Source: Armatimonadaceae bacterium (lineage in GTDB: Bacteria; Armatimonadota; Armatimonadia; Armatimonadales; Armatimonadaceae). Taken from it: a stretch of 13,866 bases of DNA. Positions 5,493 through 12,673 of this stretch are shown here, piece by piece. Numbering within the stretch: the stretch's first letter is position 1; every line of letters starts with the position of its first letter. The stretch spans positions 1 to 13,866 of the forward strand of contig JAUJNC010000105.1 in NCBI GenBank assembly GCA_030446525.1. Direction: 5' to 3'. Both the position numbers and the translations under genes were made by a program. Below the pieces are notes generated by a model. That model saw only the letters and a program-made list of their open reading frames with translations. It made no database searches and was not told where the DNA came from.

Positions 5493-6316
5493 CTCACCCC
5501 TCCTTTCACGAGCGCCGGGGCGGGAGCCCGCGCGGCTGCCGTTTCCGGCGCGGAAAGGCGGTTGATCACCACGTCGCAGGGCGCGCGCGCCAGGAGCGCC
5601 TGGGCGAGCGCCACGAGATCCTCGGGACACCCCGGCGGGAGGGCGAGCACGATCGACTCGGCCCGCGTCTCCCCCGCGACCTCGATCAGGCGGGTGGCGG
5701 GGTCGCGGGTGCGCTCCACGCGGGGCACGGGCTGCAAACGGGCGAGCCGCACCGCGCCGTCCAGGCGCTCCAGCGTGCTCTGCGCCTTTTCCTCCTCGGG
5801 GCCCAGGGCGGAAAGCAGGGGCATGTTGCGCGGCACCACCAGCACGTAGGTCAGATAAACGCGCGAGGTAAGGGGCTGCCCCAGTCGGCAGGCGACGGCG
5901 ACGGCGTGGGGGTCCGCCTCGGTACCCAACAGGCCCGCCACCACGTCGTGCGTGGAGTCCCCCGCCGCGCCCGTTCGCACCCGCGTCTCCAGCCCCAAGC
6001 TCGCCCGTGCCGCGGCCACCGTCTCGGCGATCGGGAGCTGCGAGCGCAGGTTCGGCACCTGCCGGATCACCGCCATCACGTCCGGGGGGACGTTGGCGAG
6101 CACGATGCGCGCCCCGCCCCGGGCGATATGGCTCGCGGCATTGCGGAACGTGTCGGCCCCTTCCAGGGTGAGCCCGATCAGCCCGCTGCAGTCGACGACG
6201 ATGCCGGCCGGGTGGTGCTTCAGGCGCACGTTCACCGCCGACTCGAGGGTGGGCCAGTGGTTGCGCCGGAGCATCCCGGACAGGGCGACCACTTCGTCAC
6301 GGATCTCGACGATCAT
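5489..6316 (-). CDS. STAS domain-UspA-like domain fusion protein
   Basis: A 275-residue protein. Residues 1-108 fit a STAS/anti-sigma-factor antagonist fold: short first strands, PAGIVVDCSGLIGLTLEGAD (36-55), then the helix NAASHIARGG and strand ARIVLANVPPDVMAVIRQ (69-86). At the usual DSSG phosphorylation site it reads T50-L51-E52-G53, so the phospho-acceptor Ser is missing. Residues 120-253 form a UspA-like domain (AVAVACRLG, YLTYVLVVPRNMP at 154-166, RAPCDVVINR at 244-253), without an ATP motif. The ATG overlaps the transporter stop by 4 nt. Being sandwiched between a KimA-like transporter and a PP2C phosphatase suggests a cytosolic regulatory subunit sensing nucleotide or ligand state. 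The domain assignment of the N-terminus is by fold pattern and is less certain than that of the C-terminus. Confidence 0.72.
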   Translation of the reverse strand: MIVEIRDEVVALSGMLRRNHWPTLESAVNVRLKHHPAGIVVDCSGLIGLTLEGADTFRNAASHIARGGARIVLANVPPDVMAVIRQVPNLRSQLPIAETVAAARASLGLETRVRTGAAGDSTHDVVAGLLGTEADPHAVAVACRLGQPLTSRVYLTYVLVVPRNMPLLSALGPEEEKAQSTLERLDGAVRLARLQPVPRVERTRDPATRLIEVAGETRAESIVLALPPGCPEDLVALAQALLARAPCDVVINRLSAPETAAARAPAPALVKGGVR

Positions 6317-8355
6317 GCGGCCTCCACGCGCGCCGGCTCGCCGGCCGGCGCCGTAACCGGTTCGTCGGCGAAGTAACGGAAGCTGGTCACGACGATGTCC
6401 TCGCGCGCGCTCAGCGCCTGCCGGAGCGCCGTGCCGGACGTGTTATGGAGCAGGCGGTGCCACCACTTCGTGACCGAAACCAGCTCGGGCAAGACGACCG
6501 TGACCACGTCATCGGCGCGCTCCTCTTTGACCTCCTCCACGTACTCCAGCAGCGGCTCGGTCAGCGACCGGAACGGCGACTCGATGACGATCAGGGGGAC
6601 CCCGGAAACGTAGCGCTCCCAGGCCTCCTTGAGGGTGGGCGTGTTCGCCGGGTCCATCTCGATATGCACCGCGCGGGCGTCGTCGGACAGGGAGCGGGCG
6701 TACTCCAGGGCGGGGAAGATGCCTTTATGGATGCCCGGGACGAGCACGAGGACGGTGTGGTGGATCGGCGTGGTGTGGTTTTCCTGGAGCAGCGACGGGA
6801 CATGGTCCGGGACCAGATGCCGCGCGACGGCGGCGTAGTGCCGTTTGATCTTTTGGAACATCAAGACCAGCATCGGCACCAACACGATCACCAGCCAGGC
6901 CCCATAGTTGACGGGTGTTCCGGGCCTCCCCGCCTCGTCCACCCCGAAGGGCAGCACGATACCGGTGGGATGTCCGGCATTGAACCGGGTTATCCCGATG
7001 ACAACCATCACAATACCGGTGACCGTCGCCCCGATCAGGTTCATCACGAAGGAGGCCTGCCAGCCCGGCCCCCGATCGCGCAGCCACTTGCGCACCATTG
7101 AGCTTTGCGAAAGCGTGAACGCGGCGAAGACGCCGACCGCATACAGCGGCAGGAGCGCCGTCACCGAGCCGCCGAAGAGCACGACCAGCACCGCCGAGAA
7201 GAAGGCCAGGATCAGGATGCCGTTCTGGAAGACCAACCGGTCGCCCAGGTTGGCAAGCTGGCGGGGAAGGAAACTGTCGCGGGCGAGCAGGGACGCGAGG
7301 CGCGGGAAATCCTGGTACGCGGTGTTCGCGCCGACGATCAGGATGGCCGTGGCGGCGGCTATCAGGACGTAGTAATACCACCCGAGCCCGCCGGTGAAGA
7401 CCCGCCGCCCGATCTGGGAGATGACGGTCTCATAACCCCGCACCTCCTCCGGGATGGCGGGTATCCCGAAACGCGTCGCCAGGTAGGACATGCCCAGAAA
7501 CATGGTGGTCAGGATGCAGGCCAGAAACAGGAGCGTCGTCGCGGCGTTTCTGGCTTCCGGGTTTTTGAACGCCGGGATACCGTCGGAGATCGCCTCGATG
7601 CCGGTGAGCGCGGCGCAGCCTGAGGCGAAGGCGCGCATAAGCACGAACAGGGAGACGGCCCCCAGCGTCGTGGTCCCGTGTTCGCGCAGCATCGCCTCCT
7701 TCGCCCGCTCCACGGTCCACCATTGGTTAGCTTGATCGGGTTCGGGTATATCCCCGGCGGCAAGCTTGGACAGTCCCAGTACGATCATCAGCAGCATGGA
7801 GAAGATGAACCCGTAGGTCGGAATCGCGAACACCACCCCGGACTCCTTGGCGCCGCGCAGGTTCGCGATAGTTGTGAACGCGATGAAAGCCAGGCAGAGG
7901 GGCACAATGTGCGGATGAAGCGCCGGGAAGGCGGAGATGATCGCCGCCACCCCGGCGGAGACGGATACCGAGACGGTGAGTATATAGGACCATAGCAGCG
8001 ACGCCCCGGCCACGAGCGAGGGGAGCGTCCCCAGGTTGTCCTTCGAAACAAGGTAGGCGCTCGCGCCGCCGGGATACGCGAAGATCGTCTGCCGGTAGGA
8101 CAGCGACACGATGACGAGGAGCACGGCGATCCCGAGCGAGATCGGCCAGGCCAGCCCCAGAGCGGGCAGCGCCGCCCCCGCGCCGGCGCTGTACAGCATC
8201 AGCACGCGCAGGATCTCCTCGGTGGCGTACGCGGTCGAGGACAGGGCGTCCGACGAGAACACGGCGAGCGCCAGGCGCTTCGGCAGGCGCGTGTGGATGG
8301 CGTGGGCGGTGCGGAGTGGTCGCCCAAGAAGCAGGCGGCGAAGTGCGACGGCCAA
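6313..8355 (-). CDS. KimA-like APC-superfamily potassium transporter with cytosolic C-terminal domain
   Basis: A 680-residue protein with about twelve transmembrane helices and a soluble domain from about 532 (HHTVLVLVPG...) to 665. RRLLLGRPL, LALAVFSSDALSSTAYATEEIL (28-49), YRQTIFAYPGGASAYLVSKDNLG and SVSAGVAAIISAFPALH are hallmarks of the KimA (YdaO) group of proton-coupled K+ importers. As I recall KimA, its K+-site residues Asp36 and Tyr43 fall at the same numbers here if translation starts at the TTG at 8355. A second site, Asp117 in KimA (VDYILT), reads Ser123 here (WSYILT), so ion choice may differ. The TTG start is preferred because a near-perfect promoter lies between it and the longer GTG-8451 frame; that GTG has a GAGGGG 9 nt upstream and remains possible only from another promoter. 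KimA proteins are inhibited by c-di-AMP, and the UspA/STAS genes downstream may add control. Confidence 0.82.
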   Translation of the reverse strand: MAVALRRLLLGRPLRTAHAIHTRLPKRLALAVFSSDALSSTAYATEEILRVLMLYSAGAGAALPALGLAWPISLGIAVLLVIVSLSYRQTIFAYPGGASAYLVSKDNLGTLPSLVAGASLLWSYILTVSVSVSAGVAAIISAFPALHPHIVPLCLAFIAFTTIANLRGAKESGVVFAIPTYGFIFSMLLMIVLGLSKLAAGDIPEPDQANQWWTVERAKEAMLREHGTTTLGAVSLFVLMRAFASGCAALTGIEAISDGIPAFKNPEARNAATTLLFLACILTTMFLGMSYLATRFGIPAIPEEVRGYETVISQIGRRVFTGGLGWYYYVLIAAATAILIVGANTAYQDFPRLASLLARDSFLPRQLANLGDRLVFQNGILILAFFSAVLVVLFGGSVTALLPLYAVGVFAAFTLSQSSMVRKWLRDRGPGWQASFVMNLIGATVTGIVMVVIGITRFNAGHPTGIVLPFGVDEAGRPGTPVNYGAWLVIVLVPMLVLMFQKIKRHYAAVARHLVPDHVPSLLQENHTTPIHHTVLVLVPGIHKGIFPALEYARSLSDDARAVHIEMDPANTPTLKEAWERYVSGVPLIVIESPFRSLTEPLLEYVEEVKEERADDVVTVVLPELVSVTKWWHRLLHNTSGTALRQALSAREDIVVTSFRYFADEPVTAPAGEPARVEAA

Positions 8356-8403
8356 AAATGTACGTCTCGCTTTCGATGATCGGCGGGTAGGTTCCCCTGG
8401 CTC

Positions 8404-8432
8404 AGTATACTTTGGGGGTTTTGCGCTGTCAA
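8404..8432 (-). promoter_or_regulatory. Sigma-70 promoter of the transporter-STAS-Usp-phosphatase operon
   Basis: Minus strand TTGACA (8432-8427, 6/6), a 17-nt spacer, TATACT (8409-8404, 5/6). The start would be near 8397, with a 42-nt leader to the TTG at 8355. The -10 lies in the palindrome AGTATACT (8404-8411). The leader is too short for a ydaO-type c-di-AMP riboswitch. Confidence 0.75.
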
Positions 8433-8477
8433 GCGTGCCGATGGGAACCACTTCACAGTGCCCCTCGGGTTATCCCG

Positions 8478-8511
8478 TTAAGATACCTTCACATTTAAAA
8501 TACTTTCACAT
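8478..8511. repeat. Perfectly abutting 17-bp tandem repeat upstream of the transporter promoter
   Basis: TTAAGATACCTTCACAT (8478-8494) is followed directly by TTAAAATACTTTCACAT (8495-8511); 15 of 17 positions match. This is the most A+T-rich stretch for kilobases. It is centred about 97 nt upstream of the predicted transporter start site, a place for a tandem-binding activator such as an OmpR/PhoB-type response regulator. The regulator is unknown. Confidence 0.7.
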
Positions 8512-8725
8512 CACGGAGGTTCTGTACGTTCACGGGCGCGACCGGCGATCCCGTACAGCAACCGGCGGAGAGGTCGATGATGAAGGCGCACGGGGATGTC
8601 CGAGGCTCAGCCTGGGGGACGACACCGCAGACAAGTTTGCCGCGCGGCGTGCCTCGTCCTCAGGGCCAGGTTGACCACAGCGCCGGCCAAGGCGGGCGAT
8701 GCGCGGCCGGCGCACGGCGCGGCAC
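8512..8725. other. G+C-rich intergenic region 3' of the Crp-family gene
   Basis: Together with 8356-8511 this makes a gap of about 370 nt. From 8512 to 8725 I see no supported gene, no T-tract terminator and no recognised RNA. Short ORFs on both strands here lack good starts, and those on the plus strand run into the Crp-family gene on the opposite strand. Confidence 0.5.
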
Positions 8726-9436
8726 TCAACAGCCGGCCGCCCGCCGCCCCAGCAGCGCGATCTTCTTCAGCACCAGGTGGCCGTCGCCGCCCACGAGCAC
8801 GGCCTTCTCCCGCTTCAGGGCGCCCAGGGTTTTGTTGACGCTTTCGCGCGTGCAGCCCACCATCTCCGCGATCTCTTGCTGGGTCACCTTTCGCCGCAGG
8901 CGCCGCCCGCCCCCCGGCAGCTCCTCGCCGTAGACCTGCGAGAGCTCCAGCAGTTGGCGGGCCACGCGCCCGCCGATGCTCAGCCCCGAGGAGAGGTTGA
9001 CCGAGTCGTCGGTGCGCCGCAGGCGGCGGGCCAGCTCCGCCAGCATCTCCAGGGCCACCGTCGGGTTCTCCCGCAGCACGGCCTCGAAGCGCTCCCGGTC
9101 CAGCATCACCACTTCGGCGTCGTCGGCGACGATGGCGTCGGCCGAGCGCGGCTCGCCGTCCAGCAGTGACATCTCGCCGAAAGGCTGCCCCGGCCCCAGC
9201 AGGGCGATGACGACCCGGTCGCCGCCGGGCGTGTGGCGGCAGATCTTGACCGAGCCGGACACGATGATGTAGAGCGTGTGGCCGGGGTCGCCGGCGAAGA
9301 ACAGCGTCTCGCCCGCGCGGCAGCGGCGCCGCCGCAGGTGCCGGGAAATCAGCCTCAGCGCGTCGGCGCTGGCATGGGCGAAGAGAGGTACCTGCGCGAG
9401 CCAGGCGGCCTCGTCGCCGCTACTGGGAGCTGACAT
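8726..9436 (-). CDS. Crp/Fnr-family cyclic nucleotide-binding transcription regulator
   Basis: A 236-residue protein. The N-terminal cyclic nucleotide-binding beta-roll (about 18-125) contains the phosphate-binding cassette FGEMSLLDGEPRSADA (86-101) with the conserved Gly-Glu and Arg97-Ser98 pair that contact the cyclic phosphate and ribose in CRP. It therefore likely binds a cNMP rather than an Fe-S cluster or heme. The dimerisation helix follows (126-147). The C-terminal HTH_Crp domain has VTQQEIAEMVGCTRESVNKT (184-203), with recognition helix CTRESVNKTLGAL. ATG 9436 has GGAGG 8 nt upstream. The gene follows the cyclase-TIR-ATPase gene by 21 nt on the same strand. The two are almost certainly co-transcribed, which makes it the natural receptor for that cyclase's product; this is inference. 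Confidence 0.92.
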   Translation of the reverse strand: MSAPSSGDEAAWLAQVPLFAHASADALRLISRHLRRRRCRAGETLFFAGDPGHTLYIIVSGSVKICRHTPGGDRVVIALLGPGQPFGEMSLLDGEPRSADAIVADDAEVVMLDRERFEAVLRENPTVALEMLAELARRLRRTDDSVNLSSGLSIGGRVARQLLELSQVYGEELPGGGRRLRRKVTQQEIAEMVGCTRESVNKTLGALKREKAVLVGGDGHLVLKKIALLGRRAAGC

Positions 9437-9457
9437 GGGGTGGCCTCCGGAGCAGGA

Positions 9458-11560
9458 TCAAAGGAGATGCCGCGACAGGTAGGCGGCGTAGAGTTGACAG
9501 CGAAGCCGGGCTTCCTGCGCCGAGTCGCCGGCAAGAACGCCGGAACTCCGCAGGCGGTAAAAGCTCTCCATGGCGGGGCACGGCTCCCCCCGCAGCACCC
9601 GCCGCACGCCCTCGGTCAGCGCGGCGTCCTGGGCGAGCAGCACGAGGATGCGGCGCAGGTGGTCGCCGAACAGCCCTTCGTCCCGGTCCGATTGCGCCTC
9701 CAGCGCCGCAAAATCCATCGCCTGCGCCGCCATTTCGGTCAGCCCCCGGTTCACCAGATACGGCTGACCCCCCAGCAGGCCGTAGAAACGGCCCACCTCA
9801 TCGGCGCTCTGCAGCGGCGAGCCGTACCGATGGTTGAGCTCGGTCACCTGACCAGGGGTGAAATCGTTGAGCGTCAGCCGCGTCCCGACGTTGAAGGGCG
9901 ACTGGTTCAGGTCGGTGATAAACAGGTGCGCCTCGGTGGCGTACGCGATGGCAAGGGTCAGCCGCCCCCACGGCCCGGCCGGGTCAAGCGAGCGCCGGTT
10001 GTGCCACGATCGGAACAGGCCGAAGAAGACCTCGCTGCCGAAGGGGCAGGAGAACAGCCGGTCCACCTCGTCCATCCCCCACACCAGCGGTCCGGACAAG
10101 GAGCCCAGCACCTCGCGGCGGATGTAGCGCTCCAGGTTGATGTTGGCGCCCCGGCGCTCGTTCCACACCTCGTCGGGAAGGACATCCAGGTCGAGCTGGT
10201 CCGCGATCGCTTCGGCCAGCGTCAGAAACAAGCTCTCCGGCGATGCAAGATGGGCGGCGTTGAGGGCCTGGAAATCGCTCAGCACGACCCTGGCGCCGGC
10301 CTCGCGCGCCTGCTGCAAACCGCGCGCCAGCAGCGAGGTCTTGCCCATCTGGCGCGCGCCCTTGACCAGCACGATGCTGTCCCGGCGCGCGATCGCCGCC
10401 TTGAACTCTTCGTCCGTGGGCCGCACGATGTAGAACTCCGAGTCGAGCGGGACCGCCCCGCCCGCCGGCTCCAGCCGGGTGCGATCCGGTCTGGGCTGCG
10501 GCGGGTTTCGCAGGGCATGAACGATCTCCGCCACCAGCCGCGCATCGTCCTCGGGGCTTTGCCAGAGCGCGTAGTGCAGCGGGTCCAGGATGGCCGGCAG
10601 CGCGCCCTGTTCGGACAGCGATCCGCCGTAGCCCACCCGCACGGGCAGGATGCGCGGCATCCCGTCCTGGCTCTGGGCCGCTTTGTGGGCGGTCTCCACC
10701 TCGTACTCGAGCATCTCGCTGCGGACGGACGCCTCGGAGAGCAGCGGGACGACGGCGTAGGAGGCGCGCACCTGCCGCTCGATCTCGGCGGCCCACTCCA
10801 CGCCGATCTGCATGTGCCGGTCCACGAACACCCGAAACCCGTGCGCGCTCAACTGGGTCTCCAACAGCTTCAGCACATACTCGTCGGGCTGCGCGTTGCG
10901 CTTGTAGAGCAGGGCGACCTGCTGAGAGGCCCTCACCCCCGGCCCCTCTCCCTTTTGCGGGAGAGGGGGCTGGGCAGTCAGGGCGGACAAAGCCTCCAGC
11001 TTCGCCGGGCACTCGGGGTTGCCCACCTCGCCCGTATAGAGGTTGTAGAGGTGCAGGCGTGCACCATGCTTAACCTCGCACGCGCCGATGTCGTGGATGC
11101 TGGCCGCCCAGGTCTCGAACTGTATGAGAACCTCGGCGCTGCTGTTGCTCAGCAAGATATGACCCGCGTCGCCGCAATCCATCACGCGCTGCGCGGTGTT
11201 GATGCCGCTGCCCGACACGTTCTCCTTGCCGTTGATGTCCGTGGCGCGTGAGACCGGGCCGCTGTGGATGCCCATGCGCAGTGAAAGCTTGGGGTGGGCA
11301 CGGACCACCCGGGCGATCTCCACGGCGCACTGCGCCGGCGCGAGCGGGTCGCGGGAAAACACGAGCGCCATGCCGTCGCCCGTGTCAAGGCTGAGCAGCT
11401 CGGCGTGTTGGTTGGCGCGCTGGAACTCCGGGGTGCCGCGCACCAGAGCGCGCAGCTCGCGGCCGAGGCGGGCCTGCTCCTCCATGGACACACGCGAGTA
11501 ACCGACCAGATCCAGAAACAGGACGTGCGCGATCTCGGTGGAAAGTCTGCCCTCAGCCAT
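9458..11560 (-). CDS. Class III nucleotidyl cyclase-TIR-AAA-like ATPase fusion protein
   Basis: A 700-residue multidomain protein. Residues 8-176 form a class III cyclase homology domain: [10 protein letters not shown] (metal Asp17), TGDGMALVF (second metal Asp62), [10 protein letters not shown] and GSGINTAQR (Asn121, Arg125, transition-state pair). The base-recognition pair Lys/Asp of adenylate cyclases is replaced by Leu58 and Asn114, so product identity is open. Residues 213-352 form a TIR domain (VALLYKRN start; [12 protein letters not shown] with candidate catalytic Glu287). Residues 373-700 are an AAA-like (AAA_35-type) ATPase with Walker [10 protein letters not shown] (401-409), Walker [10 protein letters not shown] (492-500) and a C-terminal helical/winged-helix part. 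There is no signal peptide or membrane helix. The ATG at 11560 has a distant GGAG (14 nt). It lies 57 nt after an Rpn nuclease gene and 21 nt before a Crp-family gene. The cyclase-TIR linker carries an inserted palindromic repeat. Confidence 0.88.
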   Translation of the reverse strand: MAEGRLSTEIAHVLFLDLVGYSRVSMEEQARLGRELRALVRGTPEFQRANQHAELLSLDTGDGMALVFSRDPLAPAQCAVEIARVVRAHPKLSLRMGIHSGPVSRATDINGKENVSGSGINTAQRVMDCGDAGHILLSNSSAEVLIQFETWAASIHDIGACEVKHGARLHLYNLYTGEVGNPECPAKLEALSALTAQPPLPQKGEGPGVRASQQVALLYKRNAQPDEYVLKLLETQLSAHGFRVFVDRHMQIGVEWAAEIERQVRASYAVVPLLSEASVRSEMLEYEVETAHKAAQSQDGMPRILPVRVGYGGSLSEQGALPAILDPLHYALWQSPEDDARLVAEIVHALRNPPQPRPDRTRLEPAGGAVPLDSEFYIVRPTDEEFKAAIARRDSIVLVKGARQMGKTSLLARGLQQAREAGARVVLSDFQALNAAHLASPESLFLTLAEAIADQLDLDVLPDEVWNERRGANINLERYIRREVLGSLSGPLVWGMDEVDRLFSCPFGSEVFFGLFRSWHNRRSLDPAGPWGRLTLAIAYATEAHLFITDLNQSPFNVGTRLTLNDFTPGQVTELNHRYGSPLQSADEVGRFYGLLGGQPYLVNRGLTEMAAQAMDFAALEAQSDRDEGLFGDHLRRILVLLAQDAALTEGVRRVLRGEPCPAMESFYRLRSSGVLAGDSAQEARLRCQLYAAYLSRHLL
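10930..10976. repeat. REP-like palindromic element inserted in frame in the cyclase-TIR linker
   Basis: The stem CCCCTCTCCC (10943-10952) pairs perfectly over 10 bp with GGGAGAGGGG (10959-10968), loop TTTTGC, preceded by CCCTCACCCCCGG. This matches a widespread dispersed palindrome of the form CTCACCCCCGGCCCCTCTCCC. On the coding strand it reads [14 protein letters not shown] (about residues 199-212), exactly between the cyclase and TIR domains, and keeps the frame open. Confidence 0.75.
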
Positions 11561-11589
11561 CTTTGAGTCTTGGCTCCTGTCGGCGTCAT

Positions 11590-11606
11590 TCCCGGCTTTA
11601 CCGGGA
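11590..11606. repeat. Small inverted repeat between Rpn and cyclase-TIR genes
   Basis: TCCCGG (11590-11595), loop CTTTA, CCGGGA (11601-11606). It lies in the 57-nt gap between the two genes and might form a weak hairpin in the shared transcript. There is no T-tract. It also resembles the core of dispersed CCCGGCTTT.CCGGG-type repeats. Confidence 0.4.
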
Positions 11607-11617
11607 GCCGCGCTCCT

Positions 11618-12673
11618 CTACAGCCCCAGTTCCGCGAGCGTTTGCGCGGTCAGCACACGCCGGGCAAGGTCAGCCATCTGCGGCTTGGTCAGCCCCTCCA
11701 CCTTGGCGACCGCCTCGGCAGTCAGCGGCCCGAACTTGAATATCAATTGCTCCAACAGCAATTCGCGCTGTCCCTCGACGCGCCCCTCAGCGCGCCCTTC
11801 TTTTCGGCCTTTGGCTTCCAAAGCCTGTGCCCCTGTCATTGCCATCCTCTCTACCTCCTGCTTGTGTCGCGGCTCCACCGCCTCGTTCATTCGCTGAAAC
11901 AGCGCGTCCTGCTCGTCGCTGGCACGCGTGTGCCGCACCAGCAGGTACAGATAGTATAACGCCCGACGCCACTCCGCCCGCGCCTCCTCGGGCAACGCCT
12001 CCAGATGACGAACCGCGTCGGACAGCACCTCCGCCAGCGCCTCCTGCGGCGCGTTCGCCGCCTGGAGTGCTCGGAGCGCCCAGGCGACCGCCGTACCCGC
12101 GCTCGTCAATACCTCCGCCGGCGTCGCTTGCAGGTTCAGGAACAGTGTCTCCCACTGCGGCGTGAACCGAGCCAGTGACGGCGGAACGTCCATCAGCGCG
12201 GCCAGACTGATCGGACGACTCCATCTGCGCCTGCCGGTATAAAAGACGATCGGCACGACCGGATGGAGGCGCCACCGCGAAGCGGGCGTCCCCGCGTCCT
12301 GCCAGCCGCGCCGCTGCGTTTCCCATAACTGCGTCATGTACGAGAGCAGGCGCAGGCCCATGGCGCGGTCGGGCCGCGACTGGTGCTCCAGCAGCACGTA
12401 GACCAGGACCTCGCCCGCGCCGCCGCTGTCTTCGCGGAACGGGACGCGGTAGAGCAGGTCGGCCTCCTGCTTGTGCAGGTCGTCGGGCACGAACGAGCGG
12501 TTGATGCGCTCCGCGCGGGCAAAATCTAACCGCTCGGCAAGGTCGCGGGCGACAAGTTGGAGCAGGCCGCGCAGGTTCTCCGGCGACTCCAGCAGCCAGA
12601 GCGTTCCCCGGTCGGCGAACTCCCGGACGGGCGGCTCCTGCTCCTCGTCTGCCAGTGGGTTTACGCCATTCAT
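11618..12673 (-). CDS. Rpn/YhgA-like PD-(D/E)XK nuclease (putative transposase family) with DUF4351-like C-terminus
   Basis: A 351-residue protein. The N-terminal two-thirds is the Rpn/Transposase_31 domain: LHKQEADLLYRVPF (Asp72), EVLVYVLLEHQS (88-99, with the E96-x-Q98 catalytic pair), RLLSYMTQLWE and HPVVPIVFYTG (137-146). A charged GRKEGRAEGRVEGQRE tract (289-304) links it to a DUF4351-like tail (LLEQLIFKFGPLTAEAVAKV... to the end). Rpn proteins are DNA endonucleases that raise recA-independent recombination and are often multicopy; they have also been linked to phage defence. ATG 12673 overlaps the stop of the cyclase fragment (ATGA) and has no Shine-Dalgarno, so it may depend on translational coupling. 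It is 57 nt upstream of the cyclase-TIR-ATPase gene. Full length compared with relatives (about 300-350). Confidence 0.88.
   Translation of the reverse strand: MNGVNPLADEEQEPPVREFADRGTLWLLESPENLRGLLQLVARDLAERLDFARAERINRSFVPDDLHKQEADLLYRVPFREDSGGAGEVLVYVLLEHQSRPDRAMGLRLLSYMTQLWETQRRGWQDAGTPASRWRLHPVVPIVFYTGRRRWSRPISLAALMDVPPSLARFTPQWETLFLNLQATPAEVLTSAGTAVAWALRALQAANAPQEALAEVLSDAVRHLEALPEEARAEWRRALYYLYLLVRHTRASDEQDALFQRMNEAVEPRHKQEVERMAMTGAQALEAKGRKEGRAEGRVEGQRELLLEQLIFKFGPLTAEAVAKVEGLTKPQMADLARRVLTAQTLAELGL

Noticed and set aside
4257..5849. A 530-codon plus-strand frame across the phosphatase, Usp and STAS-Usp genes
   Set aside because: It runs antisense across three genes with recognisable domains and good starts; its composition is that of a high-G+C shadow frame.
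8356..8400. A ydaO-type c-di-AMP riboswitch ahead of the KimA-like gene
   Set aside because: The predicted leader is only about 42 nt and shows no such conserved elements; the sequence further upstream is promoter and repeat.
8356..8451. Longer transporter start at GTG 8451, with GAGGGG 9 nt upstream
   Set aside because: The TTGACA-17-TATACT promoter lies inside this extension, and the family's N-terminus lines up with the TTG at 8355. Not fully excluded.
8530..8933. Small ORFs in the region after the Crp-family gene (minus 8530-8715; plus 8577-8933)
   Set aside because: The minus-strand frame begins with GTG without a clear ribosome binding site, and the plus-strand frame runs antisense into the Crp-family gene; neither resembles a known protein.
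9440..11251. A 603-codon open frame on the plus strand opposite the cyclase-TIR-ATPase gene
   Set aside because: It is antisense to a protein with clear conserved motifs; its translation is low-complexity His/Arg/Gln/Leu-rich, as expected from the third-position G+C of the real gene.
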